From contig NZ_JAHWGT010000020.1 of assembly GCF_020873895.1 (NCBI RefSeq), positions 1 through 64,000 on the forward strand: DNA of 64,000 nt, given 5' to 3'. Both the position numbers and the translations under genes were made by a program. Position 1 is the stretch's first letter, and every line of letters starts with the position of its first letter. The DNA is from Streptomyces sp. DH12. Lineage in GTDB: Bacteria > Actinomycetota > Actinomycetes > Streptomycetales > Streptomycetaceae. The notes under the pieces were generated by a model. It saw only the letters and a program-made list of their open reading frames with translations. It made no database searches and was not told the origin of the DNA. Shown in pieces: positions 53,796 through 62,848 of this stretch.

Positions 53796-54544
53796 ACGGT
53801 CTCCGGCTGCGGGGCGGCGGCCGCGGCGGTGCCGGAGCTGGGGCCGGGCACGGCCGCGGCGGCGGTGGTGCCCGGGGCCGGGGCCGTACCGGTGGCCGGG
53901 GCGGCGGTGCCCTCGGCCGGCGGCCGGGCGTCGGCCGCGCGGCGGGGGCGGACCAGCAGCGCCAGCCCGCCGAGGAGCCCGCCCCCGCTCCCGCCGACCA
54001 GGGCGGCGAGCGGCGCCGACGGTGAGACGGGCGCGGTCGGCGTGGTGGCGCGGGCGAACTGGACGACGCTCACGTGCGTACCGGCGCGGGCGTGCGCGCC
54101 CTTCTGCACCAGCGCCCTGGCCACGCCGTCCGCCATGGCGGCGGCCGTCCGGGCCCGCTCCGACCGGGCGGTGACGGAGATCATCGGCGCGTCGGGCGAG
54201 GTGGCCGCGGTGACGCTCGCACGCAGCTCGGCCGGGGTCACGCGGGCCCACACGGCGGCGTCGCCGGCGACGGCGATGTCCGTGGCGACCCGCCCGTAAG
54301 CCTGCGCCAGGCCCATCGCCGCGGCCGGGTCGGACCGCTCCTCGGGGACGACCACGACGTAGCTGGTGGCCGCGTACTCGGGCGTGGCGAGCAGCCCGTA
54401 CGCGCCGCCGGCCGCGGCGCCGGCCAGCACCGCCGCCGGCACGGTCCAGACGCGGCCGGGGCGCGGAGCCCGGGCGGCGGTCGGGCGGGCGAGCCGGAGG
54501 AGCCGGACGAGCCGGTCCGCTCCGGGGATGGTTCGCGGGGTCAT
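53792..54544 (-). CDS. Wzz-like chain-length determinant protein
   Basis: 250 residues. Two membrane helices (about 36-53 and 182-199) bracket a periplasm-facing domain, the PCP/Wzz layout: N-terminal WTVPAAVLAGAAAGGAYGLL, YAATSYVVVVPE, and C-terminal LAALVGGSGGGLLGGLALLV. No tyrosine-kinase domain is fused. The C-terminal 60 residues are Ala/Pro/Thr-rich. Regulates polymer length in Wzy-type systems; overlaps both neighbours by four bases. Confidence 0.82.
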   Translation of the reverse strand: MTPRTIPGADRLVRLLRLARPTAARAPRPGRVWTVPAAVLAGAAAGGAYGLLATPEYAATSYVVVVPEERSDPAAAMGLAQAYGRVATDIAVAGDAAVWARVTPAELRASVTAATSPDAPMISVTARSERARTAAAMADGVARALVQKGAHARAGTHVSVVQFARATTPTAPVSPSAPLAALVGGSGGGLLGGLALLVRPRRAADARPPAEGTAAPATGTAPAPGTTAAAAVPGPSSGTAAAAAPQPETV

Positions 54545-55641
54545 CGGTCACTCGTTTCTCGGTAGAGGGCCATCAACTGCCGGGCGGTACGGGCGATGTC
54601 GTACCGGTACGCCGCCGGGGGCACCGGGCCGCGCGCGGTGCCCGCCGCGCGGGCGGTGCGGGTCGCGCGCACGGCGGCGGCCACGTCGGCGACGGTGCCG
54701 CCGATGCGGCGGGCCGCGGGCGCCTCCTCGGGCGGCAGGTCGTCGAGGGCGGGGCAGGCCACGTAGCGGACGGGCAGCCCGGCGGCCAGCGCCTCGACGA
54801 CCGCGAGGCCGAACGCCTCGTCGGCGGAGGGGGAGACGAAGACGTCCATCGCGGAGAGCAGCGCCGGCAGGTCGCGGGTGACGGCGCCCGCCCACACCAC
54901 CCGGTCGTCGACCCCGGATGCGCCGGCCAGCCGTTCCAGCCGGGTCCGCTGGGCGCCGTCGCCTACGAGGAGGAGGCGCACGTCCGGCGGCAGTTCGGCG
55001 AGGGCGCGGACCAGGACGTCGAACCGCTTGCCCGGGACGAGCCGCCCCACGCCGCCGACGACGTACGCGTCCGGTGGGATGCCGAGCCGTCGCCGGGTGG
55101 TGGCGCGGGCCCGCTCGTCGTGGGCGAGGGCCGCGGCGTCGACGCCGTTGGGGACGACGTGGACGCGGTGCGGCTTCACGCCCCAGTCGGTGAGCCGCCG
55201 GGCCACGGTGTCGGAGACGGCGACGGTGGCGGAGCCGAGCCGTTCGGTCGCCAGGTACAGGGCGCGGGCCCCGGGGCTGAGGGGGCGCCCCTCGATCTGC
55301 GCGGCGCCCAGCGAGTGCTCGGTCGCGACGACGTTCCGCACTCCGGCGAGGCGCGCGGCGATCCGCCCGTACACGCACGCCCGGTACAGGTGGGTGTGGA
55401 CGACGTCGTAGCGGCCGCGGCGGATGAGCCGCACGAGCCGGGGCAGCGCGGACAGGTCGCGGTTGCCGCGCATGCCGAGGTGGACGACGGGGACGCCGTC
55501 GGCGCGCAGGGCCGCGGCGACGGGGCCGGGGTCGGTGAGGGTGACGACGCCGCTGTGCACGGGGAGGTGGCGCAGGAGGAGCCGCAGCTGCTGCTCGGCG
55601 CCGCCGATGCCGAGCCCGGTGATGACGTGCAGGACCCTCAT
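54541..55641 (-). CDS. GT4-family glycosyltransferase
   Basis: 366 residues from ATG 55641. GT-B fold: N-terminal VLHVITGLGIGGAEQQL, then HTHLYRACVYG, a nucleotide-sugar half beginning VGRLVPGKRFDVLVRAL, and the PSADEAFGLAVVEALAAGLPV motif with the EX7E glutamates. Cytoplasmic; adds a sugar to the repeat unit. Overlaps the deacetylase (ATGA) and Wzz-like (ATGA) genes. Confidence 0.92.
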   Translation of the reverse strand: MRVLHVITGLGIGGAEQQLRLLLRHLPVHSGVVTLTDPGPVAAALRADGVPVVHLGMRGNRDLSALPRLVRLIRRGRYDVVHTHLYRACVYGRIAARLAGVRNVVATEHSLGAAQIEGRPLSPGARALYLATERLGSATVAVSDTVARRLTDWGVKPHRVHVVPNGVDAAALAHDERARATTRRRLGIPPDAYVVGGVGRLVPGKRFDVLVRALAELPPDVRLLLVGDGAQRTRLERLAGASGVDDRVVWAGAVTRDLPALLSAMDVFVSPSADEAFGLAVVEALAAGLPVRYVACPALDDLPPEEAPAARRIGGTVADVAAAVRATRTARAAGTARGPVPPAAYRYDIARTARQLMALYRETSDR

Positions 55642-56630
55642 GAGGCACGCGCCCGTACGGCCCGCAGGTCGACGGGGGCCGGGCCGGTGGGGGCCGGTTC
55701 CCCGGTGGGACCCGGCCTCCCGGTTGCGGACGGCCCCACCGCGGCGCAGGCCGGAGTGGGCCTCCCCGTGGCGGCCGGTTCCGGCCCGGCGGAAGCCGGT
55801 ACGGGCCTCCCCGTGGCGGCCGGTTCCGCGGTGGCCGGCCCGCCGGCGGCGGGCGCCTGTGCCCCGGCGGCCCGGGGGCCGGTGGCGGGCGCCGGCCGGT
55901 CGGCGGCGGGGAGGCCGCCGGGGGCGCGGCGGCGCAGGGCGTGCAGCCGGTGCTTGGCGTACAGCCGGAGTGCCGTGTCGCGCTGACCTACGTGGACGCG
56001 CGGCAGGGCGTGGGGGCCGCTCAGGGCGCCCGGGTCGATGGCGCAGGCGTACGCGTAGCCCGTGTCCCGCGCGGCGGCGGCGACGCGCGCGTCGACGTGC
56101 CCGTACGGGTAGCAGAAGCCCGCCGGTGCCTCGCCGGTGAACACCCGGAGCAGCTCCCGGCTGCCGTGCAGCTCCTCGCGCAGGGCCGCGTCGTCGAGCG
56201 AGGGCAGGGAGACGTGCCACAGCCCGTGGGAGGCGACCTCCATCCCGGCGTCGGCGCAGCGGCGCAGCCCGTCGGCGGTGAGGAGCGGTTTGCGCGGCCC
56301 CCGCTCGTCCCACGCGTTGTCCCCGCCGAGGCGGCCGGGGAGGGCGAAGACGGTGGCGGTGCAGCCGTGGCGGCGCAGCAGCGGGACGGCCGCGTGCAGG
56401 AAGTCGGCGTACCCGTCGTCGAAGGTCAGTCCGACCAGTCCGGCCGCCGTGCCGCGGGCCGTGGCCGCGAGGAGCTCGCGCACGGCGACCCCGCGCAGCC
56501 CGCGGGCGCGCAGCCAGCGCAGTTGGGCGTCGAGCCGGGCGGGGGTGACGGTGACGCGGTACGGGTCATCCCGGTCGTCGTCGACCGAGTGGTACATCGC
56601 GATCCAGGGGGGCGGGGTCCGACGGAACAT
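55638..56630 (-). CDS. Polysaccharide deacetylase (CE4/NodB)
   Basis: 330 residues from ATG 56630, with GAAGG seven bases upstream. NodB motifs: GLTFDDGYADF (catalytic Asp pair), ASHGLWHVS (zinc His pair) and GFCYPYGHVD. Removes N-acetyl groups, usually from GlcNAc residues. No clear signal peptide is seen, so it may act on lipid-linked units. The C-terminal 100 residues are repetitive (AATGRPVPAS-type units) from two 26-bp DNA repeats at 55758 and 55803. Overlaps the flippase gene by 65 bp. Confidence 0.9.
   Translation of the reverse strand: MFRRTPPPWIAMYHSVDDDRDDPYRVTVTPARLDAQLRWLRARGLRGVAVRELLAATARGTAAGLVGLTFDDGYADFLHAAVPLLRRHGCTATVFALPGRLGGDNAWDERGPRKPLLTADGLRRCADAGMEVASHGLWHVSLPSLDDAALREELHGSRELLRVFTGEAPAGFCYPYGHVDARVAAAARDTGYAYACAIDPGALSGPHALPRVHVGQRDTALRLYAKHRLHALRRRAPGGLPAADRPAPATGPRAAGAQAPAAGGPATAEPAATGRPVPASAGPEPAATGRPTPACAAVGPSATGRPGPTGEPAPTGPAPVDLRAVRARAS
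55758..55828. repeat. 26-bp direct repeat in deacetylase tail
   Basis: Two identical 26-bp copies begin at 55758 and 55803 (GGGCCTCCCCGTGGCGGCCG start), 45 bp apart and in frame, coding the repeated AATGRP tail. Confidence 0.85.
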
Positions 56631-58623
56631 GGTGCTGCCTTCGCGTGAGGGGGCTGCGCGGTGCGGTGCCGCGCCGGAAGGGGGCGCACAGCGCGGCGCG
56701 CGCCAGTCCGGGCACGAGCGGCGCGCGCAACGCGTGGGCGGCGGCGGGGAAGACGGTGAGGACGGCGGCGGCCGCGAGGGCCGCGCCGGCGAGGGGGGAG
56801 CCGGGCCAGGAGGCGCAGAGCCGGGCGGCGAGCGCGGCGACGGCGGCCGCGGCCGTCAGGCGGGCGAGGCCGCCGGCGAGGCCCGCGGCGCGGAGCGGTA
56901 CGTTCCGGCGGCTCGCCCCGGCGAGGAGGAGCGCGGCGGTGAGGGTGATGCCCGCGGCGTTGGCCAGGGCGATGCCGGGGGCGCCCCAGCGGTCGGCCCA
57001 CAGGGCGCCGAGGGCGGTGTTGGCGGCGATGCCGAGGAGCATGGCGCCGGCCGGGAACCACAGGGGCCGGGACGCGGCGAAGTAGCAGCGGACCAGGGCG
57101 CCGACGAGGGTGTGGCCGAGCAGGCCGAGTGCGTACACGCGCATGACGGCGGCGGTCGCGGCGGTGTCGGCCGCGTCGAACGCGCCGCGCTGGAACAGCA
57201 TCTGGACGATCTGCGGGGCGGCGGCGGCGACGGTCGCGGCGCCGGCCAGGACGAGGGCGCCCGCCAGCAGCAGGTCGCGTTCGGCCCGGCGCCGGGCGGT
57301 GGCGCCGTCCCCGGCGGCCATGGCGCGGGCGACGACGGGGAAGCTGACCGTGCACAGCATCAGCGACAGCACCATCGGCAGCTGGGCGACCTTCTGGGCG
57401 TAGTTGAGGTGCGAGATCGCGCCGGCGGGCAGCGGCGCGGCGAGGAAGCGTTCGACGAGGACCTGGCACTGGCGGCTGACGGCGAAGACGACGACCGGCA
57501 GGACCAGCGCGAGCGCCACCCCCGCGGCCGCCCCGCCCCCGCGCGCCGCCCCGTCCCCGCGCGCGGCGCCGCCCCGCGGCCGTACGCCCGCCGTCGCCCG
57601 GCGCAGCGCCCGCGCCACCGCCCGCCCTGCCGCCCGTACCCGCCGCACGGGGCCGCCGGTGCGTACCGGCCCCGCGGCGCCTGCGGGACCCGTGCGTACC
57701 GCTCCCGCGGCGCCTGCGCGGCCGCCGGTACGGCCCGCCCGCAGGCGCCGGACCAGCGCGGGCGCCTGGACGAGCGCCATGAGCGCCCCGCCCGCCGCGA
57801 CCCCGACGGCCGCCGCCCGTACGCCGAGGGCGGGGCCGAGCAGCAGCACGGCGGCGATGATGCCGGTGTTGTGGACGACGTAGATCGCGGCGGGGGCGAG
57901 GAACCGGCCGTGCGCCCGCAGGGCGGCGCTGACGTACCCGGCGAGCGCGAACGACAGGACGCAGGTGGCCGTGAGCCGGGTGCAGTCGACCGCGAGCCGC
58001 TGCTCCGGCAGGCCGGGCGCCAGCAGCGGTACGAGCAGGGGCGCCGCGGCGGCGACCAGCGCGGCCCCCGCGGCGGCGGCCAGGGCCGTCCCGGGGAGCG
58101 TCGCGCGGACCAGGTCCAGCACCGGGTCGGGGCCGGGGGCGGCGGCCCGCCGGGCGAGGGCGCGGCTGAACGCCGGTACCAGGAGCAGCGCCATGGCGTC
58201 CTCGATGAGGAGCGTCGCGGCGAACTCCGGGACCGTCCACGCGATCAGGAACGCGTCGGTGTCGGGCCCCGCGCCGAAGGCGTGGGCGAGCAACTGGTCG
58301 CGTACGAGGCCGAGCAGCGCCCCGGCCGCGGTGAGTCCGGCGGTGAGGAGCGCGGCGCGGGCGAGGAACCGGCCGGTCGGCGCCCACGCCGCCCCGCCCC
58401 GCCGCCCCCCGGGCGCACCGGAACCCTCGGGCCCCTCGGACCCCCCGGCCGGACCGGCCGCGCCGGCGCCACCGGCCCTACCCGGGCCACCAGCCGCCCC
58501 GGAGCCGCCAACCGCCCCGGACGCGGACGCCGCACCGGCCACCGAAGGCGCACCGGCCACCACGGTCGCGGCCTGCCCGGCGGACGGTTCGGCGGGGCGG
58601 CCCGGCCCCGCGAAGCTAGCCAC
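56566..58623 (-). CDS. MurJ/MVF-family flippase
   Basis: 685 residues from GTG 58623 with GGAGGG five bases upstream. After a low-complexity Gly/Ala/Pro-rich N-terminus of about 85 residues come about 14 membrane helices of the MurJ (MviN) family: LVRDQLLAHAFGAGPDTDAFLIAWTVPE marks the first helices and YALGLLGHTLVGALVRCYFA a later one. Here it takes the place normally held by Wzx in a Wzy-type locus, so it is the likely exporter of the lipid-linked repeat. The overlap with the deacetylase gene (65 bp) is the longest in the series. Confidence 0.87.
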   Translation of the reverse strand: MASFAGPGRPAEPSAGQAATVVAGAPSVAGAASASGAVGGSGAAGGPGRAGGAGAAGPAGGSEGPEGSGAPGGRRGGAAWAPTGRFLARAALLTAGLTAAGALLGLVRDQLLAHAFGAGPDTDAFLIAWTVPEFAATLLIEDAMALLLVPAFSRALARRAAAPGPDPVLDLVRATLPGTALAAAAGAALVAAAAPLLVPLLAPGLPEQRLAVDCTRLTATCVLSFALAGYVSAALRAHGRFLAPAAIYVVHNTGIIAAVLLLGPALGVRAAAVGVAAGGALMALVQAPALVRRLRAGRTGGRAGAAGAVRTGPAGAAGPVRTGGPVRRVRAAGRAVARALRRATAGVRPRGGAARGDGAARGGGAAAGVALALVLPVVVFAVSRQCQVLVERFLAAPLPAGAISHLNYAQKVAQLPMVLSLMLCTVSFPVVARAMAAGDGATARRRAERDLLLAGALVLAGAATVAAAAPQIVQMLFQRGAFDAADTAATAAVMRVYALGLLGHTLVGALVRCYFAASRPLWFPAGAMLLGIAANTALGALWADRWGAPGIALANAAGITLTAALLLAGASRRNVPLRAAGLAGGLARLTAAAAVAALAARLCASWPGSPLAGAALAAAAVLTVFPAAAHALRAPLVPGLARAALCAPFRRGTAPRSPLTRRQHHVPSDPAPLDRDVPLGRRRPG

Positions 58624-60130
58624 GGGCGCCCTCCGGCGGCGCGTCCGGCCCCGCCAGCGCCCACCAGGCGGCCACGCCCAGGACGACGGCGGTCAGGACG
58701 GTCGACGGGCCCCCGATGTCGGCGTACAGGAAGTCGACGAGCTGCCAGCCGAGGAGCCCCGTGGCGACGAGCGCGCAGTCCAGGTGGCGTCCCGTGCGGC
58801 GGGCGGCGGGCAGGCGGCGGCAGGCGCACACCAGGAGGGCGAGCCAGCCGCCCGCGACGGCGAGGAGGCCCAGCAGGCCCTGTTCGCCGAGGACCAGCAG
58901 GTACATGTTGTGCGGGGAGAGCAGCGGCTGCCGCCGGAAGCCGGCGCCGGCGCCGGCGGTGTCGCTGCCGGACGACAGGGCGAGGGAGGCGTGGGCGTCC
59001 CGGTGGCTCGGGAAGCCCTTGAGGCCGACCCCGGTGAGGGGCCGTTCCCGCCACATCCCGGCTGCCGCGGCCCACAGGGTGTACCGGTCGGTGACCGACC
59101 GGTCGGGCGCTGCGGTGACCTGCGTGATGCTGGCGACCCGCTCCTGGACCATGGCGGAGCCGACGCCGAGCCCGCCGACGAGGACCACGCCGAGCGCCCC
59201 CGCCACGAGGGCCGCCCCCAGCGCCCGCCGCGCCCCGGTCAGCGCGAGCTGCGCCCCGCAGACGAGGACGGTCGCGATCCACGCGCCGCGGCTGAACGAC
59301 AGCACGAGCGGCACGGCGAGGAGGGCGGCGCAGACCAGGGCGGCGACCCGGGCGCGGCCCCTGGGCCCGCCGAGCGCGAGGCCGACGGCCGCGACGATGC
59401 CGTACGAGACGACGGTCGCCATGCCCATCACGTCGCTCGCGCCGAAGGTCCCGACGGCCCGCACGTCCTCGCCCATGTACGAGGCGCCCGTCCCGGTGGC
59501 GTACTGCACGACGCCGATGGCGCCCTGGACGAGGGCGAGGCCGACGAGGGCCCGGGCGACGGTGACGAGGTCCCGCCGGTCGCGGAGGGTCAGCACCACG
59601 GCGGCGGGGACGAGGACGAGGACCTGGAGGTGGCGGACGACGCCGGGCAGGCCGGCCGCCGGGTCGTGGGAGGCGACGGCGGCGGCGCAGATCCCGACGG
59701 CGGGCAGGCCGAGCACGACGGCGGCGAGCCGCGTCAGGGGCCGTACGCGCGCGCGGGTCAGGCGCACCGCGCACCACACGGCGAGGACGCCGGAGGCCGC
59801 GTCGGCGAGGGTGGCGCCGCCCGGGCCGGAGCCGTCCGCTCCGGTCGGGGCGGCGAGCAGGGCGACGACCGCCAGCAGGGGCAGCAGGTGCGCCCGCCCG
59901 CCGCGCGGCGCCGTACGGACGGCGCGCACCAGCCGGTCCGGGCCCAGCCGGTCGAGTCGTCCCGGGCCCCCGGCACGGGCCCACGGCACCCGGCCGCGCC
60001 CCCCGCCCCGCGCCCCCTCGGGCGGCCCGGCGCCGGGCCGGTCAGGGGCGGACCCGGATCCGTCCGGAACGGCGGCGGGCGCGTCCGGGGCGGGCGCGGC
60101 GAGGGTGGCGGGGCCGGCGGGCGCGGCCAT
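58616..60130 (-). CDS. O-antigen ligase/polymerase-like membrane protein
   Basis: 504 residues from ATG 60130. About ten to twelve membrane helices with a large extracytoplasmic loop near 330-430. The Wzy_C / WaaL-type region reads RYTLWAAAAGMWRERPLTGVGLKGFP and PHNMYLLVLGEQGLLGLL, with the conserved R and H of the loop. Likely the polymerase of the locus. A Pro/Gly-rich cytoplasmic N-terminus of about 75 residues precedes it. Overlaps sugar transferase (1 bp) and flippase (8 bp). Confidence 0.88.
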   Translation of the reverse strand: MAAPAGPATLAAPAPDAPAAVPDGSGSAPDRPGAGPPEGARGGGRGRVPWARAGGPGRLDRLGPDRLVRAVRTAPRGGRAHLLPLLAVVALLAAPTGADGSGPGGATLADAASGVLAVWCAVRLTRARVRPLTRLAAVVLGLPAVGICAAAVASHDPAAGLPGVVRHLQVLVLVPAAVVLTLRDRRDLVTVARALVGLALVQGAIGVVQYATGTGASYMGEDVRAVGTFGASDVMGMATVVSYGIVAAVGLALGGPRGRARVAALVCAALLAVPLVLSFSRGAWIATVLVCGAQLALTGARRALGAALVAGALGVVLVGGLGVGSAMVQERVASITQVTAAPDRSVTDRYTLWAAAAGMWRERPLTGVGLKGFPSHRDAHASLALSSGSDTAGAGAGFRRQPLLSPHNMYLLVLGEQGLLGLLAVAGGWLALLVCACRRLPAARRTGRHLDCALVATGLLGWQLVDFLYADIGGPSTVLTAVVLGVAAWWALAGPDAPPEGARG

Positions 60131-61653
60131 CAGCTGCCCGCCGGGCGGATCAGCGTGGCGGCGGTACGCAGGAGGATGCGCACGTCCTGCCCGAGCGACC
60201 AGTGGTCGATGTAGTGGTTGTCGAAGCGGCACCGGTCCTCGATGGAGGTGTCGCCGCGCAGCCCGTGCACCTGGGCGAGCCCGGTGAGGCCGGCCGGCAT
60301 GCGGTGGCGGGCGGCGTAGTCGCCGTGGAGGCGGCTGAACCGCTCGACGAAGTAGGGGCGTTCGGGGCGCGGCCCGACCAGGCTCATGTCGCCCCGCAGC
60401 ACGTTCCACAGCTGCGGCAGCTCGTCGAGCGAGGTGCGGCGGAGGAACGAGCCGACGGTGCCGAGCCGTTCGTCGTGGGCGACGCTCCAGCGGGTGGCGG
60501 CCTCCCGCTCGTCCGCGGGGCGCAGCGTGCGGAACTTCAGCAGCGTGAAGAGCCGGCCGCCCTCGCCCACGCGCTCCTGCCGGAAGAGGACCCCGGGCCC
60601 GTCGGCGAGGCGTACGGCGACGGCGCACAGCAGCAGCACGGGGGCGGCGGCCAGCAGCAGCAGCCCGGCGCCCGCCACGTCAAGGGCCCGCTTGGCGGCC
60701 CGCCCCGGGCGCGGCCCGGGGCCCTGGAGGAGGTGGAAGGCGTACCCCCACAGGTGTCGCCCCATGGGCTCGGGTACGGCCCCGGCGGGCCGGGCCCCCA
60801 CGCGCGCGGGGGGCCCGACGAGCCAGGTGGCGCACCCGTGCCGGTGCATCAGGGCCAGCTGCTCCGCGCGGGGGGCGCCCTCGTCGGCGGTCACGAACAG
60901 GACGTCCTGGACGCCGTTTTGGATGACGGCCCGCTGGACGTCCTCCGGGGATACCAGCAGCGGCAGCGCCGGACCGGGCGACGGCCCGGCGCCCGCCGGC
61001 TGCGGGATGTCCTGCGGGGCGGCGACGAGGCCCACCGGGCGGACGCCGTGGTCGGGGTGCTGGAGCAGCAGGGCGGCGAGGCGCTGCGCGGCCGGCGGCG
61101 CGCCCACGACGAGCGCGGCGCGCGGCTGGTCGCGGGCGACGCGGCGGCGCCGGTGGTGGACGGCCGCCCGGCCGGCGCAGACCGCCGCCAGGTGCAGGGC
61201 GTACGCGCCGGCCAGCGTGCCGGGACCGAGGGCCTGCTCCGGTGACCGGGCGGCGAGCAGGGCGGCCGCCGCGCACCAGACGGCGGCCAGCCGCCCGGCG
61301 AGCACGGGGAGTTCGTCGAGGAGGCCGGCGTACCGTCCGGCGCGTACGGCGCCCAGCGCGGTCGGCCGGTACAGCCCCGCCCGCGCGTGCAGGGCGACGA
61401 CGCACGCGGTGAGCTGGAGCAGCAGCGCGGCGGACCGCTGCCCGGGGGTGAGGACGGCCGCCGCGGGCAGCACGGCGGCGCACTCCACGGCCACGAGCGC
61501 GGCGACGAACGGCGCCTGGGGTGCCTGGCGGGGCCGCGGCGCGGCCGTCCGCCCACGGGCGCCGCGCTGCGGAGCGAGGGCGAGGCCCCCGCCGGCGGGA
61601 CGGGCGGCCCGGGTGGTGTGGGCACCGGAGGTGCTGGTGCTTTCCGTGGTCAC
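60130..61653 (-). CDS. Polyprenyl-phosphate sugar-1-phosphate transferase
   Basis: 507 residues from GTG 61653 (GTGA overlap). N-terminal membrane region with four to five helices and a nucleotide-fold CoA-like segment, then the bacterial sugar transferase domain: KRALDVAGAGLLLLAAAPVLLL, LFTLLKFRTL, TSLDELPQLWNVLRGDMSLVGPRPERP. This initiating enzyme transfers the first sugar phosphate to the lipid carrier. The full five-segment layout resembles WbaP-type (galactose) and ExoY-like enzymes; the sugar is not determinable. Confidence 0.92.
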   Translation of the reverse strand: MTTESTSTSGAHTTRAARPAGGGLALAPQRGARGRTAAPRPRQAPQAPFVAALVAVECAAVLPAAAVLTPGQRSAALLLQLTACVVALHARAGLYRPTALGAVRAGRYAGLLDELPVLAGRLAAVWCAAAALLAARSPEQALGPGTLAGAYALHLAAVCAGRAAVHHRRRRVARDQPRAALVVGAPPAAQRLAALLLQHPDHGVRPVGLVAAPQDIPQPAGAGPSPGPALPLLVSPEDVQRAVIQNGVQDVLFVTADEGAPRAEQLALMHRHGCATWLVGPPARVGARPAGAVPEPMGRHLWGYAFHLLQGPGPRPGRAAKRALDVAGAGLLLLAAAPVLLLCAVAVRLADGPGVLFRQERVGEGGRLFTLLKFRTLRPADEREAATRWSVAHDERLGTVGSFLRRTSLDELPQLWNVLRGDMSLVGPRPERPYFVERFSRLHGDYAARHRMPAGLTGLAQVHGLRGDTSIEDRCRFDNHYIDHWSLGQDVRILLRTAATLIRPAGS

Positions 61654-62810
61654 TGGGGGATCGGCTCTCTGAGCTCGCGGTGGCGCGGGGCGACGGCCAC
61701 CTCGCGGTACACGTCGGCGATGGCGGCACCCGCCCGGCGCACGTCGAAGCGGGTCAGGACGTGCTGGTGCGCCTGGCGGCCCAGGGTCTGCCGGAGGATC
61801 GGCCGCTGGAGCAGCCGGACGAGCGCCGCGGCCAGCGCCTCCGCGTCGCCGGGCGGGACGAGGCAGTGCGCGTCCTGGCCGGGCGGGAGGCTCTCGCGGG
61901 CGCCGTCGACGTCGGCGAGGAGGACCGGCCGGCCGGACGCCATGGCCTCCAGCGGGGCGAGCGCCATGCCCTCCCAGCGGGACGGCAGGACGACGAGGTC
62001 GGCGGCCCGGTACCAGGGGCGGACGTCCGCCACCGCCCCGGCGAGGACGACGGACGGTGGCGCCGCGGCGCGCAGGGCCCCGGCGGCGGGGCCGTCGCCG
62101 ACGAGGACCAGCCGGGCGCCCGGTACGCGCGCGGTGACGGCGTCCCAGGCGCTCAGCAGGACGTCCTGCCCCTTCTGCCGGCACAGCCGCCCCACGCACA
62201 CCACCACGGGTGCGGCCGGCGGGGTGCCCGGGACGAGCACCCTGCGGGCGGCGGCCCGTTCGGCGCTCGTCGGGTAGGGGCCGAACCGGGTGGTGTCCAC
62301 GCCGTTGTGCACGACCGTCCAGGCGGCGCGCACCCCGGCGCGCTCGCCGCGGCGGCGTTCGGCCTCGCTGACGCAGATGACGCGGTCGGTCCAGCGGGCC
62401 GCCCACCGCTCCCAGCGCCGGGCCAGCGCGGCGGTCGCCCCGTCGACCGCCTCGAAGGACCAGGCGTGCGGCTGGTAGACGGTGGGCACGTGGCCGCGTA
62501 CGGCGATACGGGCGGCAAGCCCGGCCTTGGCGCTGTGCGCGTGGACGAGGTGGGGACGTACCAGGTCGACGAGTTCGGCGACGCCGCGGCTCTCCGCGAG
62601 GACCCGCCGCCCCGGTTCGCGGGTGGCGGGCCAGGCGTGGAGCTCGGCGCCGTGCGCGAGGACGGCGGCGGCGAGGGGGGTGCCGGGCGGGCAGGCGACG
62701 GCGACGCGCATGCCCTGCGCCACGTGGGCGCCGACCACGTCGGCGACGACCCGGGCGACCCCGCCGTCCCCGGGCTGGACGACGTGCAGTGCGGTGAGGG
62801 GAGGACGCAC
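61650..62810 (-). CDS. GT4-family glycosyltransferase
   Basis: 386 residues from GTG 62810, with AGGGG five bases upstream; an upstream frame to 62891 is less likely. GT-B fold: LHVVQPGDGGVARVVADVV at the N-terminus, HAHSAKAGLAARIAV, CVGRLCRQKGQDVLLSAW and PSRWEGMALAPLEAMASGRPVLLADVDGARE with the EX7E motif. Works on the cytoplasmic face beside the initiating transferase. First of the overlapping series. Confidence 0.92.
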   Translation of the reverse strand: MRPPLTALHVVQPGDGGVARVVADVVGAHVAQGMRVAVACPPGTPLAAAVLAHGAELHAWPATREPGRRVLAESRGVAELVDLVRPHLVHAHSAKAGLAARIAVRGHVPTVYQPHAWSFEAVDGATAALARRWERWAARWTDRVICVSEAERRRGERAGVRAAWTVVHNGVDTTRFGPYPTSAERAAARRVLVPGTPPAAPVVVCVGRLCRQKGQDVLLSAWDAVTARVPGARLVLVGDGPAAGALRAAAPPSVVLAGAVADVRPWYRAADLVVLPSRWEGMALAPLEAMASGRPVLLADVDGARESLPPGQDAHCLVPPGDAEALAAALVRLLQRPILRQTLGRQAHQHVLTRFDVRRAGAAIADVYREVAVAPRHRELREPIPQ

Positions 62811-62848
62811 GCTGGCCCCTTTCTGAGCAGCGGTGGCGGGGTGGGCGG

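Noticed and set aside
56137-59022. Long plus-strand frame (about 960 codons) opposite the deacetylase and flippase genes
   Set aside because: Low-complexity Gly/Arg sequence antisense to well-identified genes; no ribosome site.
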